Positions 26,205-35,446 are shown, numbered from the stretch's first letter. The stretch is 64,000 bases of DNA from Rhodocyclales bacterium (GCA_016214145.1 JACRPA010000002.1:1-64000); one strand, 5' to 3'. The notes: a model not told the origin generated them from the sequence alone. Made by a program: numbers and translations.

Positions 26205-27419
26205 ATGACCGCGCTTCCCGCTTCCGCGACCATCCGCAGCGACATCCGCGTCATCGGCCTGATCGGCTTCGCCCACGGCACCTCGCATTTCTTTCACCTG
26301 CTGCTGCCGCCGCTGTTCCCCTGGCTGATGCCGGAATTCGGCCTCAGCTTCACCCAGGCCGGGGCGATGATGACGGTTTTCTTCGTCGTCTCCGGCATCG
26401 GCCAGGCGCTGTCCGGCTTCGTCGTGGACCGCATCGGGCCGCGCCGCGTGCTGCTGGCCGGCATCGCCTGCTTCGTCCTGGCCGCGCTGCTGCTCAGCGT
26501 CGCGAACAGTTATGCCCTGCTGCTGGCTGTCGGCGCCGTGGCCGGACTTGGCAACTGCGTGTTCCATCCGGCCGATTTCACGGTGCTCAACCGCAAGGTG
26601 AGCAGTGCGCGGCTGGGCCATGCATTTTCAGTGCATGGCCTGGCGGGCAACCTCGGCTGGGCGATTTCCCCGCTGTTCCTCACCGGCATCGCGGCGGCGG
26701 CAGGCTGGCGCGCGGCGGCGCTGGGGGCCGCCGCGCTGGGGGCGCTGGCGTGGGCGGTGATCTGGTTCAGCCGCGACACGACCGACGCCTTGCCCGCGCA
26801 GGCCGCGGAGAGGAGGCAGGACGGGCCGGCGAAGCCGACGACTTTCGGCTTTCTCGGCGTCGGGGCGGTGTGGATGTGCTTCAGCTTTTTCCTGGTGATC
26901 ACCACGGCCTTCGGCGCGCTGCAGAACTTCGCCACCCCGGTGATGCAGAACGTATACGACCTGTCGGTTGCCGCGGCGGCGGCGACGCTGACGGCCTTCC
27001 TGCTCGGCGGGGCGGCCGGCATCGTCGCCGGCGGCGCGCTGGCCGTCCGCAGCGAATCGCACGACCGGCTGATCGCGGCGGCGCTGGGCGGCGCGGCGCT
27101 GGTCGCCCTGGTCATCGCCAGCGGCATCCTGCCTGCCGGGAGCGTTTTCCTGGCGATGGGCGCCATGGGCTTCTGCGGCGGCATCGCCGGCCCCTCGCGC
27201 GACCTGCTGGTGCGCCGCGCCGCCACGGCGAACTTCGGCCAGCAGGCCTATGGCCGCGTCTATGGCTTCGTCTATTCCGGACTGGATATCGGCCTGGCGG
27301 TGTCGCCGCTGCTGTTCGGCCCGCTCATGGATGGCGGCCGCTTCGCGGCGGTGCTGGCCGGCGTGGCGCTGCTGCAGGGACTGGCGGTGCTGACCGCCTT
27401 GCGGGTGGGGAGAATCTAG
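26205..27419 (+). CDS. Major facilitator superfamily transporter, 404 aa
   Basis: Twelve membrane segments can be placed along the chain, with the MFS loop 2-3 motif in GFVVDRIGPRRVLLAG. The N-terminal helix IRVIGLIGFAHGTSHFFHLLLPPLFPWLM is typical of a subgroup close to fosmidomycin-resistance and cyanate/nitrate-type permeases. The start lies 2 bases after the stop of the pyruvate kinase-like gene, so the two are probably cotranscribed. This suggests transport of an acid that the kinase-like enzyme metabolises, but the substrate is unknown. Confidence 0.88.
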   Translation: MTALPASATIRSDIRVIGLIGFAHGTSHFFHLLLPPLFPWLMPEFGLSFTQAGAMMTVFFVVSGIGQALSGFVVDRIGPRRVLLAGIACFVLAALLLSVANSYALLLAVGAVAGLGNCVFHPADFTVLNRKVSSARLGHAFSVHGLAGNLGWAISPLFLTGIAAAAGWRAAALGAAALGALAWAVIWFSRDTTDALPAQAAERRQDGPAKPTTFGFLGVGAVWMCFSFFLVITTAFGALQNFATPVMQNVYDLSVAAAAATLTAFLLGGAAGIVAGGALAVRSESHDRLIAAALGGAALVALVIASGILPAGSVFLAMGAMGFCGGIAGPSRDLLVRRAATANFGQQAYGRVYGFVYSGLDIGLAVSPLLFGPLMDGGRFAAVLAGVALLQGLAVLTALRVGRI

Positions 27420-28426
27420 GCGGAAATGCCGTCCAGCGGTGCGGCCAGCACGGCGCGGTTGCGGCCCTCGTGCTTGGCGCGGTAGAGGGCGGCATCGGCG
27501 GCGGCGACCAGCCCGGCCGGCATGCCGGCGTTGGTCGCGTGGGCGCTGGCGACGCCGATGCTGATGGTGACGTGGTTGGCGACCTCCGAGCCGCTGTGCG
27601 GCAGGCGCAGCGCTTCGACCGCGGCGCGGATGCGCTCGGCGACGAGAAGGGCGCCTTCCGGCTCGGTGGCCGGCATCAGGACGGAGAATTCCTCGCCGCC
27701 GTAGCGGGCGACGGCGTCGCTGGCGCGCTTGACCACGCCGCTCATGGCGGCGGCCACCTGGCGCAGGCATTCGTCGCCGCCCTGGTGGCCGTAGGTGTCG
27801 TTGAAGCGCTTGAAATAATCCACGTCGATCATGAGCAGCGAGAGCGCGCGCGATTCGCGCGAGGCGCGCCGCCATTCCGTGTTCAGGGTGTCGTCGAAGC
27901 AGCGCCGGTTGGCGATGCCGGTGAGGCCGTCGCGCGTGGCGAGACGCTCGAGTTCGGCCTGGGCCTCCTTTTGCACGGTCATGTCGCGCAGGGTTTCCAC
28001 CACGGCCACCAGCGTGCCGGATTCGTCGTAGATGGGGCCGGCGTCGATGGCCAGATAAAGCCGCGTGCCGACCTGGGGCATGACGCACCAGTTTTCCGCC
28101 CTGCGCCCGTGCGCGGTGACGGCATCCTCGCCGGCGTGGTCGTGGTCGGCATAAAGGGCGTCGATCTCCTCCGTGCGACCCAGTGCGATAAGGTCGGCCA
28201 GACAGGGCCGCGGCGCGTCGTAGAAACCGCGCCAGTGTTCGCGGGTGCCGATGACTTCGCTGGCCCTGACGCCGGTCAGCCGCTCGCAGGCGCGGTTCCA
28301 GATGAGGACGCGGCAATCGGCATCGAGTACGAATGTCGGCACGACCAGGTGTTCCATCAGGCGGACGGAAAAGTCCAGCCTGCCATCTTCTTGATTATTC
28401 TTGTTTATTTGGTTCCGTGCCATCAT
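27416..28426 (-). CDS. PAS-GGDEF diguanylate cyclase
   Basis: At 336 aa, cytosolic. The PAS domain is at about 22-150 (VVPTFVLDADCRVLIWNRACERLTG ... VVETLRDMTVQKEA). The GGDEF domain is at about 165-330 with the active site as GGEEF (RYGGEEFSVLM). It lacks an obvious RxxD inhibitory site before the motif. It probably makes cyclic di-GMP in response to a PAS-sensed cue. It converges with the MFS gene (4-base overlap). Confidence 0.92.
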   Translation of the reverse strand: MMARNQINKNNQEDGRLDFSVRLMEHLVVPTFVLDADCRVLIWNRACERLTGVRASEVIGTREHWRGFYDAPRPCLADLIALGRTEEIDALYADHDHAGEDAVTAHGRRAENWCVMPQVGTRLYLAIDAGPIYDESGTLVAVVETLRDMTVQKEAQAELERLATRDGLTGIANRRCFDDTLNTEWRRASRESRALSLLMIDVDYFKRFNDTYGHQGGDECLRQVAAAMSGVVKRASDAVARYGGEEFSVLMPATEPEGALLVAERIRAAVEALRLPHSGSEVANHVTISIGVASAHATNAGMPAGLVAAADAALYRAKHEGRNRAVLAAPLDGISA

Positions 28427-28512
28427 GGGACCACCTCTTTTGCATTGCCGTCGAATGCATTACGGCAAACGGGAAGGGAGCTTGAGGACTTTGGCTGGAT
28501 GTATGCCGAAAG

Positions 28513-28719
28513 TTATAGCGGGAGGCGGCGCTTCGGGCCTGGCGCGGGTACCTCGGGCGGCTGCCCGGCCTTGACGGGCTTGCGCGGCGTATTCTTGTCT
28601 TCGTTGGCGAAGCGCACCTTGCCGTGCAGCACGCAGCCGCGCATGCCCGGATCGCAGGCGGCGCCGCTCACCAGTTGGCAGATGCCGTTCAGGTCGTGGG
28701 GGCAGGACCAGGCGCTCAT
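28513..28719 (-). CDS. Small Cys-rich protein, 68 aa, function unknown
   Basis: Four Cys (6, 14, 22, 29) in MSAWSCPHDLNGICQLVSGAACDPGMRGCVLHG could bind a metal. The rest is basic and Pro-rich (KPVKAGQPPEVPAPGPKRRLPL). It overlaps the tag gene by 4 bases, so it is translated from the same message. The Cys-spaced N-terminal half appears to be a real protein and not a random frame. Confidence 0.65.
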   Translation of the reverse strand: MSAWSCPHDLNGICQLVSGAACDPGMRGCVLHGKVRFANEDKNTPRKPVKAGQPPEVPAPGPKRRLPL

Positions 28720-29306
28720 GGCCGGATTTTACCCTGCAGCCGGCCGATCTCGCCGTGGCGGAAGCAGGCCGTGACGTGGTCGTTCACCATCCCTGTCGCC
28801 TGCATGTGGGCGTAGCAGATGGTCGAGCCGACGAACTTGAAGCCGCGCGCCTTGAGGTCCTGGCTGAGGGCGTCGGATTCCTTCGTGCTGGCCGGAATGT
28901 CCTTGAGGGTTTTCCGGCGGTTCTGGATCGGCTTGCCATCGACGAAGCGCCAGATGTAGTCGTCGAAACTGCCGAAGGCTTCCTGCACGTCGAGAAAGCG
29001 CCGGGCGTTGTTGACCGCGGCCTCGACCTTCAGGCGGTTGCGGACGATGCCCGGATCGGCCAGCAGGCGCTCGACCTGGCGCTTGCCGTAGCGGGCGACC
29101 TTTTCCGCGTCGAAGCCGCCGAAGGCGCGGCGGTAGTTCTCGCGCTTTCTCAGGATGGTGATCCACGACAGCCCGGCCTGGGCGCCTTCGAGGATGAGGA
29201 ATTCGAAGAGCAGCCGGTCGTCGTGCACCGGCACGCCCCACTCGGTGTCGTGATAGGCGACGTAGAGCGGGTCGTCGCCGCACCAGGCGCAGCGGCTGTT
29301 CTTCAT
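28716..29306 (-). CDS. tag: DNA-3-methyladenine glycosylase I
   Basis: At 196 aa (E. coli Tag 187). Removes 3-methyladenine in base excision repair. Signatures are RCAWCGDDPLYVAYHDTEWGVPVHDD, LFEFLILEGAQAGLSWITILRKRENYRRAF with the catalytic Glu, and the zinc ligands Cys/His at both ends (C6 region; NDHVTACFRH). It overlaps the kinase gene upstream by 4 bases and the small Cys-rich gene downstream by 4. Confidence 0.95.
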   Translation of the reverse strand: MKNSRCAWCGDDPLYVAYHDTEWGVPVHDDRLLFEFLILEGAQAGLSWITILRKRENYRRAFGGFDAEKVARYGKRQVERLLADPGIVRNRLKVEAAVNNARRFLDVQEAFGSFDDYIWRFVDGKPIQNRRKTLKDIPASTKESDALSQDLKARGFKFVGSTICYAHMQATGMVNDHVTACFRHGEIGRLQGKIRP

Positions 29307-30751
29307 GGCAGCGTGAAGAAGAAGGCGGCGCCCAGGCCGGGCGAACCTTCCGCCCAGATCTTGCCGCCGTGGCGGCGCAGGATGCGATAGACGATGGCCA
29401 GGCCGATGCCGGTGCCCTCGAAGCGCTTGGCGTCGTGCAGGCGCTGGAAGGGCTTGAACAGCTTGTCGGCATAGGCCATTTCGAAGCCGGCGCCGTTGTC
29501 GCGGACGCAGAAGGCCTTGCCGCCGCCCACATTGCAGAGGACGAACTCGATGCGCGCATCGGGGCTTTCACTGGTGAATTTCCAGGCGTTGCGCAGCAGG
29601 TTGTCGAGCAGGGCTTTCAGCAGCACGGGATCGCCGCTGGCAGACAGGCCGGGAGCAATGTTCCAGGCCACTTTGCGCAGGGGCGCCTGTTCCTCGACGA
29701 GCTCGCGGACCTCGTTGGCCATGGCGCTGAGATCGACCGGCACATGCTTCAATTCGTGCCGGCTGATGCGGGCCAGATCGAGCAGATCTTCGATGAGCTG
29801 CGCCATCCTCTGGCTGGAGGCGCGGATGCGCTCGATATAGTGGCGGCCGTCCTTGCCGATCTGCGATTGGGGGTCTTCGGCAAGCAGATGGCTGTATCCA
29901 TCGAGGGCGCGCAGCGGCGCGCGCAGGTCGTGGGAGACGGAATAGCTGAAGGCCTCCAGCTCCTGGTTGGCCGCCTCCAGTTCCGCGGTGCGTTCCTGCA
30001 CGCGCAGTTCCAGGGTTTCGTTCATGCTGCGGATGGTGGCGTTGCTGGCCCGCAGTTCGCCCAGCAGATTCTCGATGTTGCCCGCCATGCGGTTGAAGGC
30101 GCGGGCGGTCTGGGCGACCTCGCGCACGCTGGATTCGGAAGCCCGCCGGGAAAAATCGCCGTCGCCGAATTTCTGCGCGCTGGCGGCAAGCTTGCGCAGG
30201 GGTTTCAGGCCGCTGCGCAAGGTCAGGATGAAGAGGGGCAGGGCGACGACGAGGATGAAGAGGGACAGGTAGAACATCAGGCGGAGCTGGCGCCACAGGT
30301 CGTCTTCGAGAATTTTCGGCGACGGTGCGGCGACCAGCACGCCGTAAACGATGCCGCCGGCCTGAATCGGCATTTCGATCGGATCGTGGCGGAGCTTGAG
30401 CAGGGCCGAGAACCATGCCGGGGAGACTTGATCCGTATCGGCGCCGTCGAGGATGCGTCCCTCGACCAGAACCTTGTCGCCTGCGGCGTCGAGGATGGCG
30501 AGGCGGTCGAAATGCTCGTATTTCATGATGCTGTCGAGGATCTGCTGGGCGGTGGCGAGATCCCCCACCACCAGGTCGTTCTGCAGGCTCGGCACGAGGG
30601 CGGCGCCGATGCTGCGGGATTGTTCGTTCATGCGCCTTTCGCCATTGCTCACCTGGATATAGGCTTCGGAGAGGAAGTAAAGCAGGGAAATGGCGGCGAT
30701 CCCGGCGGCCGTGAGCAGGAGGATGCGCGCTTGGAGCCCGAGGCTTCTCAT
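29303..30751 (-). CDS. Membrane sensor histidine kinase (phytochrome-type catalytic core)
   Basis: At 482 aa. TM1 is at about 8-28, a periplasmic sensor of about 130 residues follows, TM2 is at about 160-178 (LMFYLSLFILVVALPLFILTL), HAMP at 180-232, a coiled coil, then HisKA with H274 in SYSVSHDLRAPLRALDGYSHLL and HATPase with VRDNGAGFEMAYADKLFKPF and GTGIGLAIV. The start overlaps the stop of the upstream PhnD-like gene by 4 bases (ATGA), so that binding protein is the likely periplasmic input. No response regulator is adjacent. The catalytic end shares a 110-base identical tract with the kinase at 31662-35390. Confidence 0.93.
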   Translation of the reverse strand: MRSLGLQARILLLTAAGIAAISLLYFLSEAYIQVSNGERRMNEQSRSIGAALVPSLQNDLVVGDLATAQQILDSIMKYEHFDRLAILDAAGDKVLVEGRILDGADTDQVSPAWFSALLKLRHDPIEMPIQAGGIVYGVLVAAPSPKILEDDLWRQLRLMFYLSLFILVVALPLFILTLRSGLKPLRKLAASAQKFGDGDFSRRASESSVREVAQTARAFNRMAGNIENLLGELRASNATIRSMNETLELRVQERTAELEAANQELEAFSYSVSHDLRAPLRALDGYSHLLAEDPQSQIGKDGRHYIERIRASSQRMAQLIEDLLDLARISRHELKHVPVDLSAMANEVRELVEEQAPLRKVAWNIAPGLSASGDPVLLKALLDNLLRNAWKFTSESPDARIEFVLCNVGGGKAFCVRDNGAGFEMAYADKLFKPFQRLHDAKRFEGTGIGLAIVYRILRRHGGKIWAEGSPGLGAAFFFTLP

Positions 30752-31557
30752 TCGCCGATGACCCGGTAGATGCGGCGGACGTTGTCGTATTCCCGGTCCA
30801 CGGCGGGTTCGAAGCCGGGAAACTTCAGCTTGAGCAGCAGGGGTGTCGCCCTGGGGTCGTGCTGCATGCCGATCAGGGCGCGGCGCAGGGCGTCAACCTG
30901 GCCCTTCGGCACGCGCGGATGAACGATGATCGGCAATTCGGCATAGGCTTCGGAGACGAAGATCTCGCGATACGACAGGTTTTCCCGCTGGGCGTACTGG
31001 ACGAGGAAGCGGGAATTGACCACGGCGCCTTCGACCTGCTGCGCCTTGAGCTGGGCGAGCGCGCCTTCCTGATTGCCGGCAAATACTTCCTCGACCTTGA
31101 CGGCGGCCGAGAGGAGGGCCACCTTGGGCACGGCATAGGCGATGAAGGCGTCCGCCGAGGGGAAGGCCAGGCGCTTTCCCTGCAGGTCCTTCATGGTCTT
31201 CAGCGGGCTGCCGGCCGGCACGACGATGACGCAGCGGATCGGATCGCCGCCCCAGCGCGCAATCACCTTGTAGACGCCGTCGAACTCGGTCTGGAAGTTG
31301 TGGTTGGTATAGGCGAGGTCGAACTCGCCGCGTCCCATCATCGCATCGGTTTCCTGCACGGTGCGGCCCATGCGCAGTTGCAGGGGGATGCCGGTGACCT
31401 GGGACAGGTATTGCAGGATAGGGTTCCAGCGCTCCGCGGTGAGCACGGGACTTTGCTGGTTGAGCACGCCGAAGACCAGCGGCCGCGGTTCCGCTGCATG
31501 CACTTGTGCGGCAAGTGCCATGAACATTGCCAGCACAAAGCGAACCGGGCGTGACAT
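30748..31557 (-). CDS. PhnD-like periplasmic binding protein linked to the kinase
   Basis: At 269 aa from the ATG at 31557, which gives the best signal peptide (MSRPVRFVLAMFMALAAQVHA); ATGs at 31575 and 31599 are possible and no start has a strong ribosome site. The mature part is of the phosphonate/phosphate-type binding fold (PLVFGVLNQQSPVLTAERW, FDLAYTNHNFQTEFDG, CVIVVPAGSPLKTMKDLQGKRLAF). No phn transport genes are present. Cotranslation with the kinase argues for a sensing role. Confidence 0.88.
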   Translation of the reverse strand: MSRPVRFVLAMFMALAAQVHAAEPRPLVFGVLNQQSPVLTAERWNPILQYLSQVTGIPLQLRMGRTVQETDAMMGRGEFDLAYTNHNFQTEFDGVYKVIARWGGDPIRCVIVVPAGSPLKTMKDLQGKRLAFPSADAFIAYAVPKVALLSAAVKVEEVFAGNQEGALAQLKAQQVEGAVVNSRFLVQYAQRENLSYREIFVSEAYAELPIIVHPRVPKGQVDALRRALIGMQHDPRATPLLLKLKFPGFEPAVDREYDNVRRIYRVIGE

Positions 31558-31661
31558 TTTCCGGGTAAATACCATTCGAATAGGCAAAATAGCATTCATC
31601 CGCCAGGGTTTCAAGGAGGCGGGCATGACAGTCTTCAGTGCGGCGCGATGGGCCGAAGGTT

Positions 31662-34600
31662 TCATGGCAGCGTGAAATGGAAGGCGGCGCCCTGGCCCGG
31701 GACGCCTTCGGCCCAAATGCGCCCGCCGTGGCGGCGCAGGACGCGATGGACGATGGCCAGGCCGATGCCGGTGCCCTCGAAGCGCTTGGCGTCGTGCAGG
31801 CGCTGGAAGGGCTTGAACAGCTTGTCGGCATAGGCCATTTCGAAGCCGGCGCCGTTGTCCCTGACGCAGTAGATATTCTCGCTTCCCTCCCGCGCGGCAG
31901 TCAGTTCGATGACGGCCTCTTCGCGTTCGGCGGTGAACTTCCAGGCGTTGCGCAGGAGGTTTTCCAGCAGGGCCTTCGCCAGCACCGGATCGGCCCGCAC
32001 CATGAGATCCGGCGTGATGTTCCAGGCCACCTTGCGTCCGGGCGCCTGTTCTTCGAGCGATTCGCGGATGTCGTTGGCAATGACGCTGAGGTCGACGCGG
32101 ATGCGCTTGAGTTCCTGCCGGCTGACGCGCGCCAGGTCGAGCAGGTTGTCGATCAGTTCGCCCATGCGCTGGCTGGCGGCGCGGATGCGGGCGAGGTAAT
32201 GCAGGCCGTTGTCGTCGAGCTTGTGGGAATACTCTTCCACCAGCAGATGGCTGAAGCCGTTCAGGGCGCGCAGCGGGGCGCGCAGGTCGTGCGAGACCGA
32301 GTAGCTGAAGGATTCGAGTTCCTGGTTGGAGGCTTCCAGTTCGGCGGTGCGCTCGCGCACGCGCTGTTCGAGGGTGACGTTGAGTTCGCGGATGGCATTT
32401 TCCGCGGCCTTGCGAGCCGAGATGTCGCGGATGACGGACAGTATGGCGGGACCGTCCTCCAGTTCGATGACCGTGGCCGATCCTTCGACCGGCACCCGCG
32501 TGCCGTCGGCGCGCTGGTATTCCTGCTCGGCCCAGGGCAGGCGGAACAACGTCGGATCCGATTCGAGCCGGGCTATGCGTTCCTTCACCAGGTCGCGCGA
32601 ATCGGGATGGATGAAGTCGAGCAGGTTGCGGCCGATCGCCTGCTCGACGGAGGTCGCGCCCCAGAGTCGGGCGGCGGCCGGGTTGGCGATCAGGATGACG
32701 TGATTCCGGTGCACGAAGACGGCGTCCGGCGACAGTTCGATCAGGTTGCGGTAGCGCTGCTCCGAGAGCCTGAGCGCGGCCTGGGCGTGTTCCTGCTCGG
32801 TGACGTCGGTGTAGGTGGTGACGAAGCCGCCGCCCGGCATGGGGTTGCCGCGCACTTCGATGATGCGGCCGTTGGGGCGCGTGCGGCGGAAGCAGTGCGG
32901 CTGGAAATTCCGCGCCCGCTCGACCATCTCGCGCACCTTTTCCTCGACGTCGCAGGGGCCGTATTCGCCGCGCAGGGCGTTGAAGCGGGCGAAATCGGCG
33001 AAGGTGGCCCCTGCCGCGGACATCTCCTGGGGCAGATCGAGCAGATCGCAGAACTTCCTGTTGAGCGCCGTCATGTTGAGGCCGGCGTCGACGACGCTGA
33101 TGCCCTGATCCATGGCTTCGAGGGTAGCCTGCAGAACGACGGTCTGTTTGAACAGGGCTTCCTCGATGCGCTTGCGCTCGGTCATGTCGATGCCGACGCC
33201 GACGAGGGCCGGGCGGCCGTCCTCCAGCACAATGCGCTCCCCGGTGAAGTAGAAGGGCCGCCTGACGCCATCCTTGGATACCAGCATCGCCTCGGCGGTG
33301 GCCGAGCCGCTGGCGAAGACGGCGCCGATGCGCTCTTCGATCCTCCGGCGGTCCTCGCCCTCGAACAGGTCGCGCGGATGAAGCGACTTCATCTCCTCGG
33401 CCGAATAGCCGGTGACGGCTTCGTGGTTGTGGTTCCACAGGAGGTAATGCCCCTCCATGTCGAACAGATAGAAGATGCCCGGGATGGACTCGATCAGGTG
33501 CTGGCGGAAATCCCGTTCCTGGCGAACCTGGGCGGCAATGCGCTCCTGTTCGGTGATGTCGGTGTAGGTCGTGACGAAGCCGCCGCCGGGCAGGGGGGTG
33601 CCGATGATCTCGATGGTCGTTCCGTCCGGACGGGTCCGCTTGATGCGGTGCGGCTGGAACTGTCGCGCCAGTTCGAGGCGGCTGCGGATCTGCGCCTCCC
33701 GATCCCCCTCGCCGTATTCGCCGCGTTCGGCATTGAAGCGGATGAAGTCCTCGAATTGCGCACCGTCGTGCGCCAAAGACGATGGCAAGCGGAGCAGATC
33801 CAGGAAGCGCTGGTTCCAGCCGATCAGGCGCAGATCCCGGTCGATGACGCTGATGCCTTGCACAATGCTTTCCAGCGTGGCCTTGAGGACGGCGGTCTGC
33901 CTGTCGCGCGCCTCCTCGGCCTTCCTGCGCTCCGTGATGTCCTGACCGATGCCGTGATAACCGGTGAAGCGGCCGTTCGCGTCGAGGCGGGCCGATCCCT
34001 TGATGCGAACCCAGTGCAGGGCGCCGTCGCTGCCCGTCACCGTGTACTCGATCTCGAAGGGCTGGTGCGCATCGAGGACTTGCCGATGCGCCAGCCATTG
34101 CTCCGGCGTAAAGGCGTCGGGGAACGCCTCCCAGCGCGTCTTGCCCTTGACCTGTGCGAGCTGCAGTTGGGTCGATTCCTGGGCCTTGCCGGTGATGCTG
34201 GTGAAGCGGTAGTCGGCGTCCTGCTCCCAATACCAGTCGGAGGACAGATCGGCAACGGCCTGCAGGTGTTGTTCGCTGGCGCGAAGCCCCCGGGTCATTT
34301 CCCCCGCCAGCCGGTAGGCGCGTTCCTTCGAGCGGACCTGCATCAGGTAAAGCGCCGACAGCAGAAGGCTGATGACGAGGCCGCCGAACAAGGTCAAGAC
34401 GTGAATGCCCGGTCCCGTCTGTCCCGGCAGCCACGCCGGGTAGGCGCTATAGGAGACTTCCCAGTTGCGGCCGCCGAATTCGAAAACCTTCGTTTTCGTG
34501 AATAGCGGCCTGTCATCGGATGCAGTGCTGCCGTGGAATACCGGCAGGTGCCGCCGGCTGCCGGCATCGGGCAGGGCAAGGCCGATGTCCTCAATGGTGA

Positions 34601-35390
34601 AGCTGATGCCCTCCGGATCCAGCCTGCTGAAGAAGCTGCCGAAGGCGGCATGGCTGTCCAAGGTGAGCACGACAAAGCCTTCGAGGGCGGCGCGGCGCTT
34701 CTCGACTGTGCCGGCGGCAAGGCCATGTCGATAGATCGGGGCGCGCATGACGATTCTTGGCGCGCCGGTCGGGCTTTGCACGATGCGGAAGGGTTCCGAT
34801 ACCTGGAACTGGCCGCTGTCGCGCGACAGCCGGATGGCATCGGCATTGCCCGGCTGGGTGCCGGCGTCGAAACCGAAGGCCGACAGGTTGGCGGCCATCG
34901 GCTCGATGAAATCTATTACGACATAATCGGACCGGTCGCCCTCGGGGCGGATGGCGAAGGCGGGATAGCCGTTCGGGTCCAGGCTGCGGTCGTGGCGCAC
35001 GCTGTCGATGAAGGCAGCCTTGTCCTTGTGCCGCACGTAGCGCTGGAAGGACAGCGCCTGCAGGCCGGGCAGGCGCTGGTTGAGATGAAGGTTCTCGCTG
35101 TAGCGGTGGAATTCCTCGCGATTGACCTTTTCCGAGGCGATGTACAGGCCCTGCAGGCCGAGGATCAGGTTGCGGAAATCGTCCAGCTGTTTTTCAAGCT
35201 GGGCAAAGGTGTTATGGGCGCTCGTCTCGAAGTGCGTCTCGGCCTCGCTGGCCAGATGGCGCGAGAGGGACCATGCAGCCAGGACGGAAACCAGCATGCC
35301 GGCCGCCAGCACGAGCAATGCCGCCATGCGTGGGGACAAGCCGCGCCGATCTTCGTCTCGATCCCGGTTTGAGTCGGAATGTCCCTGCAT
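31662..35390 (-). CDS. Large hybrid-free sensor kinase: CHASE, five PAS, HisKA, HATPase
   Basis: At 1242 aa, an unusually long sensor without a receiver domain. TM1 is at about 22-43; a periplasmic CHASE-like domain at about 75-290; TM2 at about 336-360; then five PAS domains at about 378-500, 508-630, 640-760, 765-880 and 890-1005. Two of these (2 and 4) are closely related to each other (both contain FIRFNAERGEYG / FARFNALRGEYG and PGGGFVTTYTD), so they arose by internal duplication. HisKA has H1034 in SYSVSHDLRAPLR. It lies upstream of the PhnD-like gene in the same direction with about 100 bases between. Confidence 0.93.
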   Translation of the reverse strand: MQGHSDSNRDRDEDRRGLSPRMAALLVLAAGMLVSVLAAWSLSRHLASEAETHFETSAHNTFAQLEKQLDDFRNLILGLQGLYIASEKVNREEFHRYSENLHLNQRLPGLQALSFQRYVRHKDKAAFIDSVRHDRSLDPNGYPAFAIRPEGDRSDYVVIDFIEPMAANLSAFGFDAGTQPGNADAIRLSRDSGQFQVSEPFRIVQSPTGAPRIVMRAPIYRHGLAAGTVEKRRAALEGFVVLTLDSHAAFGSFFSRLDPEGISFTIEDIGLALPDAGSRRHLPVFHGSTASDDRPLFTKTKVFEFGGRNWEVSYSAYPAWLPGQTGPGIHVLTLFGGLVISLLLSALYLMQVRSKERAYRLAGEMTRGLRASEQHLQAVADLSSDWYWEQDADYRFTSITGKAQESTQLQLAQVKGKTRWEAFPDAFTPEQWLAHRQVLDAHQPFEIEYTVTGSDGALHWVRIKGSARLDANGRFTGYHGIGQDITERRKAEEARDRQTAVLKATLESIVQGISVIDRDLRLIGWNQRFLDLLRLPSSLAHDGAQFEDFIRFNAERGEYGEGDREAQIRSRLELARQFQPHRIKRTRPDGTTIEIIGTPLPGGGFVTTYTDITEQERIAAQVRQERDFRQHLIESIPGIFYLFDMEGHYLLWNHNHEAVTGYSAEEMKSLHPRDLFEGEDRRRIEERIGAVFASGSATAEAMLVSKDGVRRPFYFTGERIVLEDGRPALVGVGIDMTERKRIEEALFKQTVVLQATLEAMDQGISVVDAGLNMTALNRKFCDLLDLPQEMSAAGATFADFARFNALRGEYGPCDVEEKVREMVERARNFQPHCFRRTRPNGRIIEVRGNPMPGGGFVTTYTDVTEQEHAQAALRLSEQRYRNLIELSPDAVFVHRNHVILIANPAAARLWGATSVEQAIGRNLLDFIHPDSRDLVKERIARLESDPTLFRLPWAEQEYQRADGTRVPVEGSATVIELEDGPAILSVIRDISARKAAENAIRELNVTLEQRVRERTAELEASNQELESFSYSVSHDLRAPLRALNGFSHLLVEEYSHKLDDNGLHYLARIRAASQRMGELIDNLLDLARVSRQELKRIRVDLSVIANDIRESLEEQAPGRKVAWNITPDLMVRADPVLAKALLENLLRNAWKFTAEREEAVIELTAAREGSENIYCVRDNGAGFEMAYADKLFKPFQRLHDAKRFEGTGIGLAIVHRVLRRHGGRIWAEGVPGQGAAFHFTLP

Positions 35391-35446
35391 GACTGCAGCT
35401 TATAATCTGCCCGTTATGGTTGCAATGCGAAATAACGTCCTTTCGG

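Noticed and set aside
31600-34434. Upstream part of a 1228-aa frame leading into the PhnD-like gene
   Set aside because: Only the last 269 residues (from 31557) form a real protein; the rest is an out-of-frame reading of the large kinase gene, rich in Arg and Pro.
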